Of a stretch of 64,000 bases of DNA, positions 8,600 through 16,380 are shown piece after piece. The position numbers and the translations under genes are program-made. The notes beneath the pieces are model-generated. The model worked only from the letters and a program-made list of their open reading frames with translations. It was not told where the DNA came from and ran no database searches. Source of the DNA: Trichomonas vaginalis G3. Taxonomy: Eukaryota; Parabasalia; Trichomonadida; Trichomonadidae. Every line of letters begins with the position of its first letter. Position 1 is the first letter of the stretch. The DNA is taken from the NCBI RefSeq assembly GCF_026262505.1, contig NC_067205.1, positions 4,030,001 through 4,094,000 on the forward strand, in the 5' to 3' direction.

Positions 8600-8875
8600 T
8601 TAGTTCATTAAGTGGGTTAAATTAAGGGTAATTTGGACAATTAGCTCCCGACCTCTGAATTGGACTCTTTCGTCATCCCAGTTGCGTAGGAGGTCGTCCC
8701 AGAGGAGTTGGTAGAATTGCCAATCCAAGGACGATTTGTCCTCCCAGGCATTGAGGATGTACTGCTCGTAGAGTTTCATGACCTCTCCCTTGCACCAGAC
8801 ACCCTCTCCCTTGGAACGTAAGGCTTCTTCGAAGTGCTCGAATGCGATTGGCTGCGGGACCATCTGAAATGACAC
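8600..8875 (-). CDS. small acidic protein, 91 aa
   Basis: The frame starts MSFQMVPQP and is helical and Trp-rich (WEDKSSLDWQFYQLLWDD). A second, overlapping minus-strand frame of 73 codons is a shadow. Codon use fits the accessory block (C/G-rich third positions). No known motif. It is convergent with the HNH gene (49 bp apart) and divergent from a 35-codon frame at 8894. Confidence 0.45.
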   Translation of the reverse strand: MSFQMVPQPIAFEHFEEALRSKGEGVWCKGEVMKLYEQYILNAWEDKSSLDWQFYQLLWDDLLRNWDDERVQFRGRELIVQITLNLTHLMN

Positions 8876-8893
8876 TTTTTGTCCGTTTGGTCA

Positions 8894-9001
8894 ATGTTCG
8901 TGTCTCGTGTCATAGTCGACGAAAATACAAACAAACAGGTTATATATGAGTTTGAGACCAAGAATGGTGTAACTCGACCTGTCCGATTCAAATTCGAATA
9001 A
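8894..9001 (+). CDS. possible mini-gene, 35 aa
   Basis: An ATG opens a 35-codon frame (MFVSRVIVDENTN...) with a beta-strand-like pattern and a basic end (RPVRFKFE). It fills the space between the 91-aa gene and the end of the polymerase gene. The stop is followed by AAAAATTTTT as after other genes. Evidence is limited to an open frame, similar codon use and tight packing, so it may be chance. Confidence 0.3.
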   Translation: MFVSRVIVDENTNKQVIYEFETKNGVTRPVRFKFE

Positions 9002-9008
9002 AAATTTT

Positions 9009-11162
9009 TTACTTCATGCAATGTTTAACTATTTCACCATCTTCTTTAACACCCCAGTACTTCCTTTTCGATATTACATGAACTTCGGTGAAAATTTTGT
9101 CCAATTTGAATTGACCCATCTTTTCACCAACTAAACCCATTTCAATGAGTTTGTTATAGCCTTCTTCGTTCGTCATGAGTGCGTCAATGTTCTCATAGTA
9201 AACCACAACTTTCGATTTGACTTCCGAGAAGAATTTGTTGTAGTTGTCAAGGACTGCCTTTGCGAACTGAGGATAGGACCAATGTTCGACAATAGGTTTT
9301 ACTGTGGTTACTAAGCCACTTTGACCTTGAGTGAATTCGTACTTCAAAACAAAAGGGGAGAACCTTTCAACAAAGTTGTCGACCTTCTCATAGTGTTTAC
9401 TCTTCATCTTTTGAGGTTTTTTAATGGAATATCCCCATGTCGAATTCATAAGCAATTTGAGTGTCATTGCAAGTTTGGGGTTTGAAGCTTTCCTAATATC
9501 ATACAGTTGTTGTATGACTTTTCCAACTGTATAGTTCCTTCCTGGGAACTCACCGTCTTCGTTTGGAATTCCAGTCGGGATATATTGGACGAACCTCATG
9601 TATGCAGCGTTAAGGTCGACATAGTATATCTTTTCGTTTGAGTCGAACTTGTCGCAACCAATGGGTCCAGTTCGTGGAAATTCAAGTGAGTCTCTTATCT
9701 TCTGAGAAACTTCGCCTGCTATCTCATAAACATCGTCGAAGCAACCTGTTTCATATAAAACCTTCTGACCTAACTCAGATGCTCTCCAATACAATTTGAC
9801 GTCAATTGGATGTCTCAATGGAAGTTTGTTTATAGCATCTTGAAGTTCTTGCAACCTCATTGGAAGTTCTTCTGGTTCAGGTTGGTATCCGAACAATCCA
9901 ACTCCTTTTGGAACAGTGTACTTCTTTTGTGCTATAACTTTGTCTGGAACAACTTTTGGTCTTGCTAACAATGAAAAGTTTGTTTCGTCTTTTGGTACAA
10001 AAGTTTCTGTCAGCTTGTCATCTGGAATTGGTTCCAACAAACCTTTCTCGAAAAGAATGTTTACAGCTCTGACAATGTTGCACTTGCCTTTTCCGAACAA
10101 TGGGTTTGTAAGACTTTCGTTCAACATGAAGTGGTTGTGGACAATTGCAATCTTCAACCATGGTAAGTCTTTGTCAACAACATAGTCGTCGTGTGAAGAA
10201 CCTTTAGCTGTAGGTATGTTGACTCGGATATTGACATTTGCCAACGGTGCAATTTTTGCCAATTGACCTCTGAGAATGTACCTTGTCTTCACACATGACT
10301 CAAGATACTTCATCTTCTCATCTGTAACAAGACCAGAGTTCCTGAGACATGTAAGAATGCAAGGTTCATTGACAATTGTTTCAATTGAATTGTAAATTCC
10401 ATACCTTGTCAAGTCAATGTCAGACTTATTTATGAACGGGAAGTATCCAGCATGTTGTCTGACTGCTTGAGGGTTAGGTTGGTACCATTCGAACTTCACG
10501 CTTACAATTCCTTCAATTGCGTTCAAAATGTCTGAGTCGGAGTCAACCATTTGTTCTCTCTTTGTAGTCTTGAAAGCGTCAAGAAGTTGTGCGGCTGTTG
10601 TGACATTGCCATGTGCATAGTAAATATGACCATCCAAATCTGTTACGGTTAGTCTGAGATTGTATCCTTTCTTATTTCCGTCTTGTATGGCAGCAAGTAC
10701 ACCCATGAAGCCTTCTTTGTTCTTTCCTTTGTCAAAGTTTACTGTAAAGGTTCGACCAGATGTAATTTTACTTCTAACTTCACGATACTTTTCATATGCA
10801 TATCTTGTTCTTTCCATGGGAGCATGACCATCCTCTGCACTACCTTTTTTCCTTCTCAAAGGATGCAATTGTTCGTCATGTTTCCAGTAGAATCTGGCAA
10901 AGCCGTCGTGTCCTTCAACTTGAGGTTCACTAACATCGAAAGGCATGTCCATAAGACGTTCTTCTTCTAACCTCTCTAGTCTGTTTGGATAATTGGCGCG
11001 TGCTGTTTCCAAGTCCATCTCGTAGGTCAGACCAGCCAGTTTGTCATAGACTTTTATGGGTCTTCCCTTCCTATATTTAAACTTCTTTGAAACTTTCCAA
11101 CCATATCTTTCTAACTCTGCTTTTATTCTAGCAGATTTTCTATCCATTCTATATGGGGGCAT
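9009..11162 (-). CDS. Polinton type B DNA polymerase
   Basis: A 717-residue frame shows the family B polymerase palm in order: motif A region YYVDLNAAYMRF near residue 512, motif B LKLLMNSTWGYSIK near 575, motif C region YYENIDALMTN near 657, and the KRKYWG element near 702. This is the protein-primed branch used by Polintons, adenoviruses and linear plasmids, in which a terminal protein primes replication at the inverted repeats. The start MPPYRM lies behind an A/T spacer at 11167-11191. It is a fossil part of copy 1 and I do not judge whether it is active. Confidence 0.85.
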   Translation of the reverse strand: MPPYRMDRKSARIKAELERYGWKVSKKFKYRKGRPIKVYDKLAGLTYEMDLETARANYPNRLERLEEERLMDMPFDVSEPQVEGHDGFARFYWKHDEQLHPLRRKKGSAEDGHAPMERTRYAYEKYREVRSKITSGRTFTVNFDKGKNKEGFMGVLAAIQDGNKKGYNLRLTVTDLDGHIYYAHGNVTTAAQLLDAFKTTKREQMVDSDSDILNAIEGIVSVKFEWYQPNPQAVRQHAGYFPFINKSDIDLTRYGIYNSIETIVNEPCILTCLRNSGLVTDEKMKYLESCVKTRYILRGQLAKIAPLANVNIRVNIPTAKGSSHDDYVVDKDLPWLKIAIVHNHFMLNESLTNPLFGKGKCNIVRAVNILFEKGLLEPIPDDKLTETFVPKDETNFSLLARPKVVPDKVIAQKKYTVPKGVGLFGYQPEPEELPMRLQELQDAINKLPLRHPIDVKLYWRASELGQKVLYETGCFDDVYEIAGEVSQKIRDSLEFPRTGPIGCDKFDSNEKIYYVDLNAAYMRFVQYIPTGIPNEDGEFPGRNYTVGKVIQQLYDIRKASNPKLAMTLKLLMNSTWGYSIKKPQKMKSKHYEKVDNFVERFSPFVLKYEFTQGQSGLVTTVKPIVEHWSYPQFAKAVLDNYNKFFSEVKSKVVVYYENIDALMTNEEGYNKLIEMGLVGEKMGQFKLDKIFTEVHVISKRKYWGVKEDGEIVKHCMK

Positions 11163-11166
11163 TTCT

Positions 11167-11191
11167 ATAAAAATAAAAAAATATTTTTTTC
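11167..11191. promoter_or_regulatory. A-tract/T-tract spacer upstream of the polymerase
   Basis: An ATAAAAAAATATTTTTTT block directly 5' of the minus-strand polymerase start. It is the same type as the block at 1571-1593. Confidence 0.35.
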
Positions 11192-11192
11192 T

Positions 11193-11777
11193 TTACTTTA
11201 CATAACCGCCTGCTGCCATAAGTCTTTGACGCCAACCCATACCAGCTAATGAAGGTTGACTTGGTTTAGTTTGGAAACTAACCTTTGGTTTTGGTTTATC
11301 TTCAGTTTTTTGTTTTTCTTCTTCTATTGGTTTTTCGTCACTTTTCGGTTCATCTGACTTTACCTCACTTGCAGGTATGGTTGTGTCGTCAACATCTTCA
11401 TAAATATCATATGCCATTTGTTTTTGTTTTCCTTTCAACTTTTTGTGTTTGTTGTAAAGTTTAGAATATTTTGACTCTAAGTCAATGAGATGTTCTATAA
11501 TGAACTGTTGGTCAGTGAAGTAAACTTTTCCATCTGTTGTCTCGAAAGCTCCTTCAGACTTCAATATTTTATTTGTGAGAGTCTGTTTCTTTTTTGAGAT
11601 ACTAGCCGTTCCATTTCTATGAAAAGTGACTTTATAGTTAGGGTTTGTATTTCCAGACCTGGCACTTTCTATTATTGAATTTTTCTCTTCATCTGTAAGT
11701 TCTTTGACAGGTTTTGACAATGGTTCTGAACTTTTTGTTTGTGGTGTCAAATCTACCGTTTCAACTTCTTCGGTCAT
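11193..11777 (-). CDS. disordered Lys/Glu/Pro-rich Polinton protein, 194 aa
   Basis: Acidic and polar termini (MTEEVETVDLTPQTKSS at the start; EEEKQKTEDKPKPKVSF later) flank a central helical part (FIIEHLIDLESKYSKLYNKH) likely to be a coiled coil. The C-terminus MGWRQRLMAAGGYVK is compact and basic-aromatic. It resembles a virion core or scaffold protein in texture only. The upstream leader is shared with the 51-aa gene at 11797-11952, so the two are probably regulated alike. Confidence 0.5.
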   Translation of the reverse strand: MTEEVETVDLTPQTKSSEPLSKPVKELTDEEKNSIIESARSGNTNPNYKVTFHRNGTASISKKKQTLTNKILKSEGAFETTDGKVYFTDQQFIIEHLIDLESKYSKLYNKHKKLKGKQKQMAYDIYEDVDDTTIPASEVKSDEPKSDEKPIEEEKQKTEDKPKPKVSFQTKPSQPSLAGMGWRQRLMAAGGYVK

Positions 11778-11974
11778 TTCATCTCAGTAAAAAATTTTAG
11801 TTTGGTTTGTTTTCAACTGGTTGTTTAGGTTTTTTAAGTCGGTCTAAAACTTCCTGAGGTATAGGAAGAACTTGACAAACACGTGGTTGTGTAACTGCTG
11901 GAAGCCGACAAATCCATCTTGAGCCCATTTGTCTCAATGCTGTATTGTTCATTTCATCTCAGTAAAAAATTTTA
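11776..11974 (-). promoter_or_regulatory. duplicated leader TAAAATTTTTTACTGAGATG
   Basis: The same roughly 24-bp leader (read on the minus strand TAAAATTTTTTACTGAGATG, then AAATG) occurs at about 11776-11799 and 11950-11974. In both places it abuts the start of a minus-strand gene. Exact repetition at two starts argues for a promoter/initiator of the Polinton. Confidence 0.45.
11797..11952 (-). CDS. small basic protein, 51 aa
   Basis: An ATG directly behind the duplicated leader opens 51 codons (MNNTALRQMGSRWICRLP...) rich in Arg, Pro and Gln and ending QPVENKPN. Shared leader and close packing between two genes of the same strand support it. The basic character suggests a nucleic-acid-associated peptide such as a small core protein (inference). 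Confidence 0.5.
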   Translation of the reverse strand: MNNTALRQMGSRWICRLPAVTQPRVCQVLPIPQEVLDRLKKPKQPVENKPN

Positions 11975-12372
11975 CATTCCCCAAGTTTGAGGCGGTTGAG
12001 GTTGGTTGTTGTTTACCCATTGTTGTGCATGGTTATATCCTCTGTTAAAGAATCTTTCACCTTGGTCCATGTAGTGCCCTGCTTGGTTATAGTAGTCATT
12101 TGCTTTGTTATAATAGTTTCCTGCTTGTCTTCCTACATTGTCCATCCATCCTTGAACTTTCCTCTTGTTTCAGGATTTGGAATAAGATTTGCTGCATCTC
12201 GTGCTACCTCCCAACCTTTCTGTACAGTTTGTATAATAGGTTGTGCTTTCTCTTTCAGTATACCTAATGTACTCAAAATCTTCCTTCCAATTCCAAATGC
12301 ACCTCTGGCTATTGTTCCCACTGCGGGCAAAAATCTGGATGCAACTCCTGCTAATGCGCCAAATAAACCCAT
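11972..12372 (-). pseudogene. small Gly/Ala-rich amphipathic protein, fossil
   Basis: The N-terminus MGLFGALAGVASRFLPAVG is an amphipathic, Gly-rich helix. It is followed by a helical middle and a Tyr/Asn/Gln-rich end with repeated NYYNKA/DYYNQA-like units. The start resembles that of the 80-aa protein at 15603-15845 (MGFFSSIGNFFRNVG), so both may be membrane-active or core peptides of the particle, by analogy with small adenovirus core/lytic proteins (inference). The copy appears broken once. Confidence 0.4.
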
Positions 12373-12388
12373 TTCTTATGGGGTAAAA

Positions 12389-12961
12389 ATGACGAATCCA
12401 AACAAGGACCCCTATGTTTCTAAGGCAACAAAAAAAGCACTCATGATAAAAATCTTTAGTTCAACACCAAATGCTTGGTTTATGGATATCTTGGAAAACA
12501 TTCCGAGGTATAGAGAAGATGGACCACCATACTGGCTAATATTTGTCGGTCAAAACACAAGATACTGTGAAGCCATACCATTACAGTCCAAAAATATTTT
12601 AGATGTGAAAACTGCTTTGACAATATTTGTTGACAAATACCATCCAACAAAACTGACATCTGACTGTGAAAGTTCTTTCAAATCAGACGATATTAAAAAC
12701 TATCTGCGTTCAAAAAATGTAAACCAATATTTCATTGTCGACCAAAACCATTCTGCTCTTGGTGTCATTGACAGTTGTATAAAAATCTTAAGAGACTTAA
12801 ACCAACCACAAGGTGGTGAGGTAGATGAAATGTCATATGACGACAAGTACAGACACTTCTCCATGGCAAAGATGAGACAAGTTTTAAATATTTACAATAG
12901 CCGTAAACAAAAAGGTTTGGGAAACCACTCCCCCGAAGAAATGAAAAACAACCCGACTTAG
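12389..12961 (+). CDS. RVE-type integrase of the Polinton
   Basis: I start at the ATG at 12389 (MTNPNKDPYVSK). The longer frame to 11987 only reads antisense of the neighbour. The retroviral-type DDE fold is suggested by WFMDILENIP, then YCEAIPLQSKNILDVKTAL, then LTSDCESSFKSDDIKNYLR with the second Asp, and HSALGVIDSCIKILRDL near the acidic third position. The end reads NIYNSRKQKGLGNHSPEEM, the typical C-terminal helix before the SH3-like region. In Polintons this enzyme inserts the element and makes 5-6 bp target duplications. Fossil part; state not judged. Confidence 0.75.
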   Translation: MTNPNKDPYVSKATKKALMIKIFSSTPNAWFMDILENIPRYREDGPPYWLIFVGQNTRYCEAIPLQSKNILDVKTALTIFVDKYHPTKLTSDCESSFKSDDIKNYLRSKNVNQYFIVDQNHSALGVIDSCIKILRDLNQPQGGEVDEMSYDDKYRHFSMAKMRQVLNIYNSRKQKGLGNHSPEEMKNNPT

Positions 12962-13011
12962 AGAAAGACTATATATTTAATAGTTTAGTCAAAAGAGACA
13001 AACAAGAAAGA

Positions 13012-13347
13012 ATGCCAGGCTTCAAACTTAAGAAAGGTGACAAAGTAAAAATAGAAATACCTAAACGCGACCCATATGAAAATACTATTGACTATGACAA
13101 CAATGGGAACTCGACAGGTACTCGCATTCGTGTTCGTAAAAATAGAAGAAAGTATACAAGAGAATATTATGAAGTTTTAGGCAAACATGGCAAAATGTAC
13201 AGACTGCAAGCAGAAGATAAAACTACTATTGTCAGACCTCGTTTCAAACTTGTTAAGGTTCAAGGTGGTATACTTTCAAAGACAGTTCCTAACAAATATA
13301 AGACAACTCCTGACGAATATGCTAAAGAAGTTGAAAATGACGACTAA
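13012..13347 (+). CDS. SH3/chromo-like integrase-associated protein, 111 aa
   Basis: The start MPGFKLKKGDKVKIEIPKR is a basic beta-barrel opening like the GDKV strand of integrase C-terminal SH3 domains. YYEVLGKHGKMYRLQ and TTIVRPRFKLVKV continue the strand pattern. It lies 50 bp behind the integrase frame on the same strand, which supports a joint role in DNA or chromatin binding at integration. Separate protein or integrase tail cannot be told apart here. Confidence 0.55.
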   Translation: MPGFKLKKGDKVKIEIPKRDPYENTIDYDNNGNSTGTRIRVRKNRRKYTREYYEVLGKHGKMYRLQAEDKTTIVRPRFKLVKVQGGILSKTVPNKYKTTPDEYAKEVENDD

Positions 13348-13399
13348 GCATTTCTATACCATGCACAAACTGTCATGTAAGGTGGCATGTATTTTTTAC

Positions 13400-14731
13400 C
13401 TAGTCCTGTAGATGTTGTTGTAAAAGTATGTTGGTGGTTCCTCCTGGTTCAGTTTGTCGAAAAGTCTTTTTTGCTGAATGGTTATAATCTGGAGATAAAA
13501 CGTCATAGCCAGCTTCATACTCTGAGTTGTATAATGGGTGGTCTCTTAATGAGTGGCTATGGTCGCCAGAAAAGTTTGTTGTACCAGAATGACTATGTGG
13601 TGGCAAGTTGTCGACAGATATCGTTTTACTTCCACCTGTTTTCTTTGGAGTGTGTGCACAATACAAAAAACTTTCGAGTATTTGAGTCCAAGTTCCAAAA
13701 CCAAGTACTACTTCTGGTCTGGTAGAGTTCATTGACGTATAAATAGAGCCTATAGGATATAATGTTTGAAGTATTTCTGTCTTTAATGTTTGAAGCTCTG
13801 TTTTGTCTGCTTTCTTGTCATATAAATCTTGAGCAGTGAATTTAATATTATGTTCATCCTTCATGACATAAACATCTTTACATCTAATGTTTCTCATCGT
13901 CGTTATGTCGTCATCCGATGTTAAACCTTGTGGAAAGTTAGGAGGTTTACAATATATTGCATCCCCACCAGTTTCTTCAACCGTTCCTTCAATACTTTCT
14001 ATAGCAACAGTTGTAAAACTTGTATGTGTATGAGTCTTATCTGCTTTCTTCTCTAACTTTTCTTGTAAGTTTGCAATATTTGCAATGGTATGTGTATGTC
14101 CAACGTCACTTTTCCTGTTTAAGGTTTCTTGTAAGTTTGTAATATTTGCAATGGTATGTGTATGGTTCTTGTCGGCTTTAAGGTCTAAACATCCTGAAAC
14201 CCACCCTGTATTGGCTTTACCTTCTAAAATCTTCGATGTCCGTTCATGGTACCATTCAACCATTTCTTTAATTTTTTCATCTTTTTCATCCACATATTCC
14301 TTATCTGCCTTCTTCACTAACCCACTAGCCAGATATGCTAACTCATCGTCAACATATGTTTTATCTGCTTTCTTTTCAACATCCTCTTTCGTTGCATAAG
14401 CTTTGTTAGCTCTTTCTTCTTCTTTTGCTATTGCATCGTCTACATACTCTTTGTCAGCTTTGTTGTCAACATCTGCTTTCAAAAGAAGTTCATTTATAGG
14501 TTTCTCGTTTAAAGTTCCTTTTGTTGGATTTATACAAACAGTATGGTTCTTACTGTCTTGAAACAGAAACTCATCTGTCATTGGGTTTATCGTCAGTTTT
14601 AAGTTTCCTTCTTTCAATGACTCAGATATCTTAGAATAGTTTGAAAAGTTTGTTGTGTTCTTATTTAGAGCTTGCAAAATGAGTTGTCGGTTGTGTTGTA
14701 TTTCTCTCATAGACGCTGTTTCTTTCGACAT
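13400..14731 (-). CDS. tail-fibre-like protein with collar-type C-terminus, 443 aa
   Basis: The N-terminus is helical (MSKETASMREIQHNRQ). Residues about 90-260 hold repeated KADKxYVDD/E units and two copies of HTHTIANIxNLQExL, the texture of trimeric phage fibre shafts. The C-terminal third has YPIGSIYTSMNSTRP, then FGTWTQILESFLYC, GGSKTISVDNLPPHSHSG and repeated His, closely resembling phage tail-collar/receptor-binding tips. Its likely role is host or surface attachment of the particle. A matching 5' end appears in copy 2 at 63901. It faces the possible minor capsid gene (start to start, 18 bp). Confidence 0.75.
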   Translation of the reverse strand: MSKETASMREIQHNRQLILQALNKNTTNFSNYSKISESLKEGNLKLTINPMTDEFLFQDSKNHTVCINPTKGTLNEKPINELLLKADVDNKADKEYVDDAIAKEEERANKAYATKEDVEKKADKTYVDDELAYLASGLVKKADKEYVDEKDEKIKEMVEWYHERTSKILEGKANTGWVSGCLDLKADKNHTHTIANITNLQETLNRKSDVGHTHTIANIANLQEKLEKKADKTHTHTSFTTVAIESIEGTVEETGGDAIYCKPPNFPQGLTSDDDITTMRNIRCKDVYVMKDEHNIKFTAQDLYDKKADKTELQTLKTEILQTLYPIGSIYTSMNSTRPEVVLGFGTWTQILESFLYCAHTPKKTGGSKTISVDNLPPHSHSGTTNFSGDHSHSLRDHPLYNSEYEAGYDVLSPDYNHSAKKTFRQTEPGGTTNILLQQHLQD

Positions 14732-14749
14732 TTTTATTCTAGATAAAAT

Positions 14750-15598
14750 ATGCTTTCAATAGAAAAAGAAAATTCAAGAGTTGCTACAACTAAACCATTA
14801 GATGAACTTTTTACGAATGTCGGTCAAAAGTTTGAGACAGAGACCGTAAAGCATGAAGGCTATCGTTTTGACTACCCATTAAGATGGCTAAGAGACCCAT
14901 CTGTCACAAAAGCTATTGGCTTTCGTAGAATGAAGTTTGTGTCTGTAGAAGATAAAAGTTTTCCATTTATTGTAAGGTTTCATATAGATTATATATCTGA
15001 AGGGAAACGAAAAATGTGGGAAGAAATTGAGCTAATACAAGTTGACCTTTCATCTTCTCTACAGACTGCGTTAAAAAATATAGAAGATAAAATAAATTCA
15101 TGTTATGCAAAATATGCTGATGAATATGCAAATACCGAGAGCACACTTTATGTGAGAATTGTATATGACAAACAAAATTCACAAGTGTCATTTCAAATCT
15201 ACGAAGACAATCCAAAGAAAGACGAACAAATATATACAGAATTCACTGCAATGTCATGGTATTATTTGCAAAGAATGTTAAATCAGAAAGTCAAACTTCC
15301 TTTAGCAAATATTTACAGTCGATATGCAAGAGATGAACCATATTTATTTAAAGATGTTTTCGACTCAGATGCTATTATAGTTCATGCTTCATTTTCTGGT
15401 GCACAAAACTCTTTTTTATGCTTGGCAAATGACTTTTACGAAAAACCTACAAAGTTATACGAACCACCAAGTGGAAGTATTTCAGACTTTCAAGTATGGT
15501 TTACTACAGATGGAAGAAAGAGAATAATTCCATTATACCACGCGTTTTACTTAGAACTTAGTTTCATATACAACTACTATCGAACGGTAAAAATATGA
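14750..15598 (+). CDS. possible minor capsid (penton-like) protein, 282 aa
   Basis: The frame is intact and nearly identical in copy 2 (two residue differences seen). The last 80 residues run IIVHASFSGAQNSFLCLANDF, then FQVWFTTDGRKRI, then HAFYLELSFIYNY (longer runs broken here). This beta-strand layout recalls the C-terminal region of Polinton/adintovirus penton-type minor capsid proteins. No enzymatic motif is visible. Identification is by texture and by position next to the fibre gene, where a penton would make sense as the fibre's base. It could be another virion protein. Confidence 0.4.
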   Translation: MLSIEKENSRVATTKPLDELFTNVGQKFETETVKHEGYRFDYPLRWLRDPSVTKAIGFRRMKFVSVEDKSFPFIVRFHIDYISEGKRKMWEEIELIQVDLSSSLQTALKNIEDKINSCYAKYADEYANTESTLYVRIVYDKQNSQVSFQIYEDNPKKDEQIYTEFTAMSWYYLQRMLNQKVKLPLANIYSRYARDEPYLFKDVFDSDAIIVHASFSGAQNSFLCLANDFYEKPTKLYEPPSGSISDFQVWFTTDGRKRIIPLYHAFYLELSFIYNYYRTVKI

Positions 15599-15602
15599 TT
15601 TT

Positions 15603-15845
15603 TTAATACGGTTGAGGTGTTGGATTTGGTTGCCAACTAGACTGTGGTGCAGGTTCAGGCTGTTGTATAACAGGAGCTTGCTCTTCTGGTTCAGGGTCTT
15701 TAGGTATAATACCAACGAACTGACCTACTCTTTTACCAATATTTTTGACTCCGTTCCAAATTCCTCTTCCTACGGTTTTTATTCCATTCCATATACCTCT
15801 TCCAACATTTCGAAAGAAGTTTCCAATACTACTGAAGAAACCCAT
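15603..15845 (-). CDS. amphipathic virion-type peptide with Pro/Gln tail, 80 aa
   Basis: Residues 1-45 form repeated Gly-Ile-Trp-Asn-Gly and Asn-Val-Gly-Lys units (GRGIWNGIK twice) with an amphipathic pattern. The tail is Pro/Gln/Glu-rich (EPEEQAP, PEPAPQSSWQPNPTPQPY). Copy 2 carries the same gene with three substitutions. It suggests a membrane-active or core peptide of the particle, by analogy only. It converges with the 282-aa gene, 4 bp apart. Confidence 0.5.
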   Translation of the reverse strand: MGFFSSIGNFFRNVGRGIWNGIKTVGRGIWNGVKNIGKRVGQFVGIIPKDPEPEEQAPVIQQPEPAPQSSWQPNPTPQPY

Positions 15846-15862
15846 TTACTATATGTAAAAAT

Positions 15863-16225
15863 CTAATGTCCGCCTAGTCTCTTACGTTTCCTTCTGAGTT
15901 CCATAGCATTTTTTAACTGGAGCTCATACATTCTGTTTCTCCTCTGGTAGAAAACATATTCTGGGTCAACTCCTGTGTTCGCGTCATCTGCATAAAGTTG
16001 TTTATATCCCACTTCGGGGTTTGTATAAAACTCTTTCCATCTCATATTTGCATACCATGGTGGCAAACCTAACGCAGCGTCATTTGACATGGCAGTTTGC
16101 ATTTGTACATCTGTTGGCACTTGACCATAGTTTGCCATTGCAGTTTGTATTCTAACTTCATTTGGAATATTCTCTGGGTTTGGTTGTCCAGGTTGCTGTG
16201 CATTCGCTAAGTTCTGTGCGTCCAT
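15863..16225 (-). CDS. Polinton protein, 120 aa, unknown
   Basis: A polar Gln/Asn/Ala-rich start (MDAQNLANAQQPGQPNPENI) contains two similar segments, EVRIQTAMANYGQVP and DVQMQTAMSNDAALG. A folded aromatic middle (PPWYANMRWKEFYTNPEVG) is followed by a basic helix ending ELRRKRKRLGGH that could bind nucleic acid or act as a nuclear signal. The protein appears identical in copy 2, pointing to very recent common origin. Function not known. Confidence 0.6.
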   Translation of the reverse strand: MDAQNLANAQQPGQPNPENIPNEVRIQTAMANYGQVPTDVQMQTAMSNDAALGLPPWYANMRWKEFYTNPEVGYKQLYADDANTGVDPEYVFYQRRNRMYELQLKNAMELRRKRKRLGGH

Positions 16226-16248
16226 TTAATATTAGATAAAAATATCTC

Positions 16249-16380
16249 TTACGAGTACATATACTGGACATTTGCAGGCATTGGTTCATCTTCATATTCT
16301 CTGTACTTTTCTGCCACGTCAAAGAAATAAATGACACAATGGAAAAAACCTAAAACAAGTAGTCCTATTTCAAACCACAT
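16249..16380 (-). CDS. 43-aa single-span membrane microprotein
   Basis: The ATG opens MWFEIGLLVLGFFHCVIYFF, a clear transmembrane segment, followed by an acidic/aromatic tail ending ANVQYMYS. It overlaps the last codons of the methylase gene by 16 bp. The counterpart at 62244-62375 keeps frame, length and the membrane segment with only a few conservative changes, which supports a real gene. It may be a small membrane protein of the particle or a viroporin-like peptide (inference). Confidence 0.55.
   Translation of the reverse strand: MWFEIGLLVLGFFHCVIYFFDVAEKYREYEDEPMPANVQYMYS

Noticed and set aside
11987-12388. Long N-terminal extension of the integrase frame
   Set aside because: It reads antisense through the minus-strand small protein gene; the ATG at 12389 is the plausible start.
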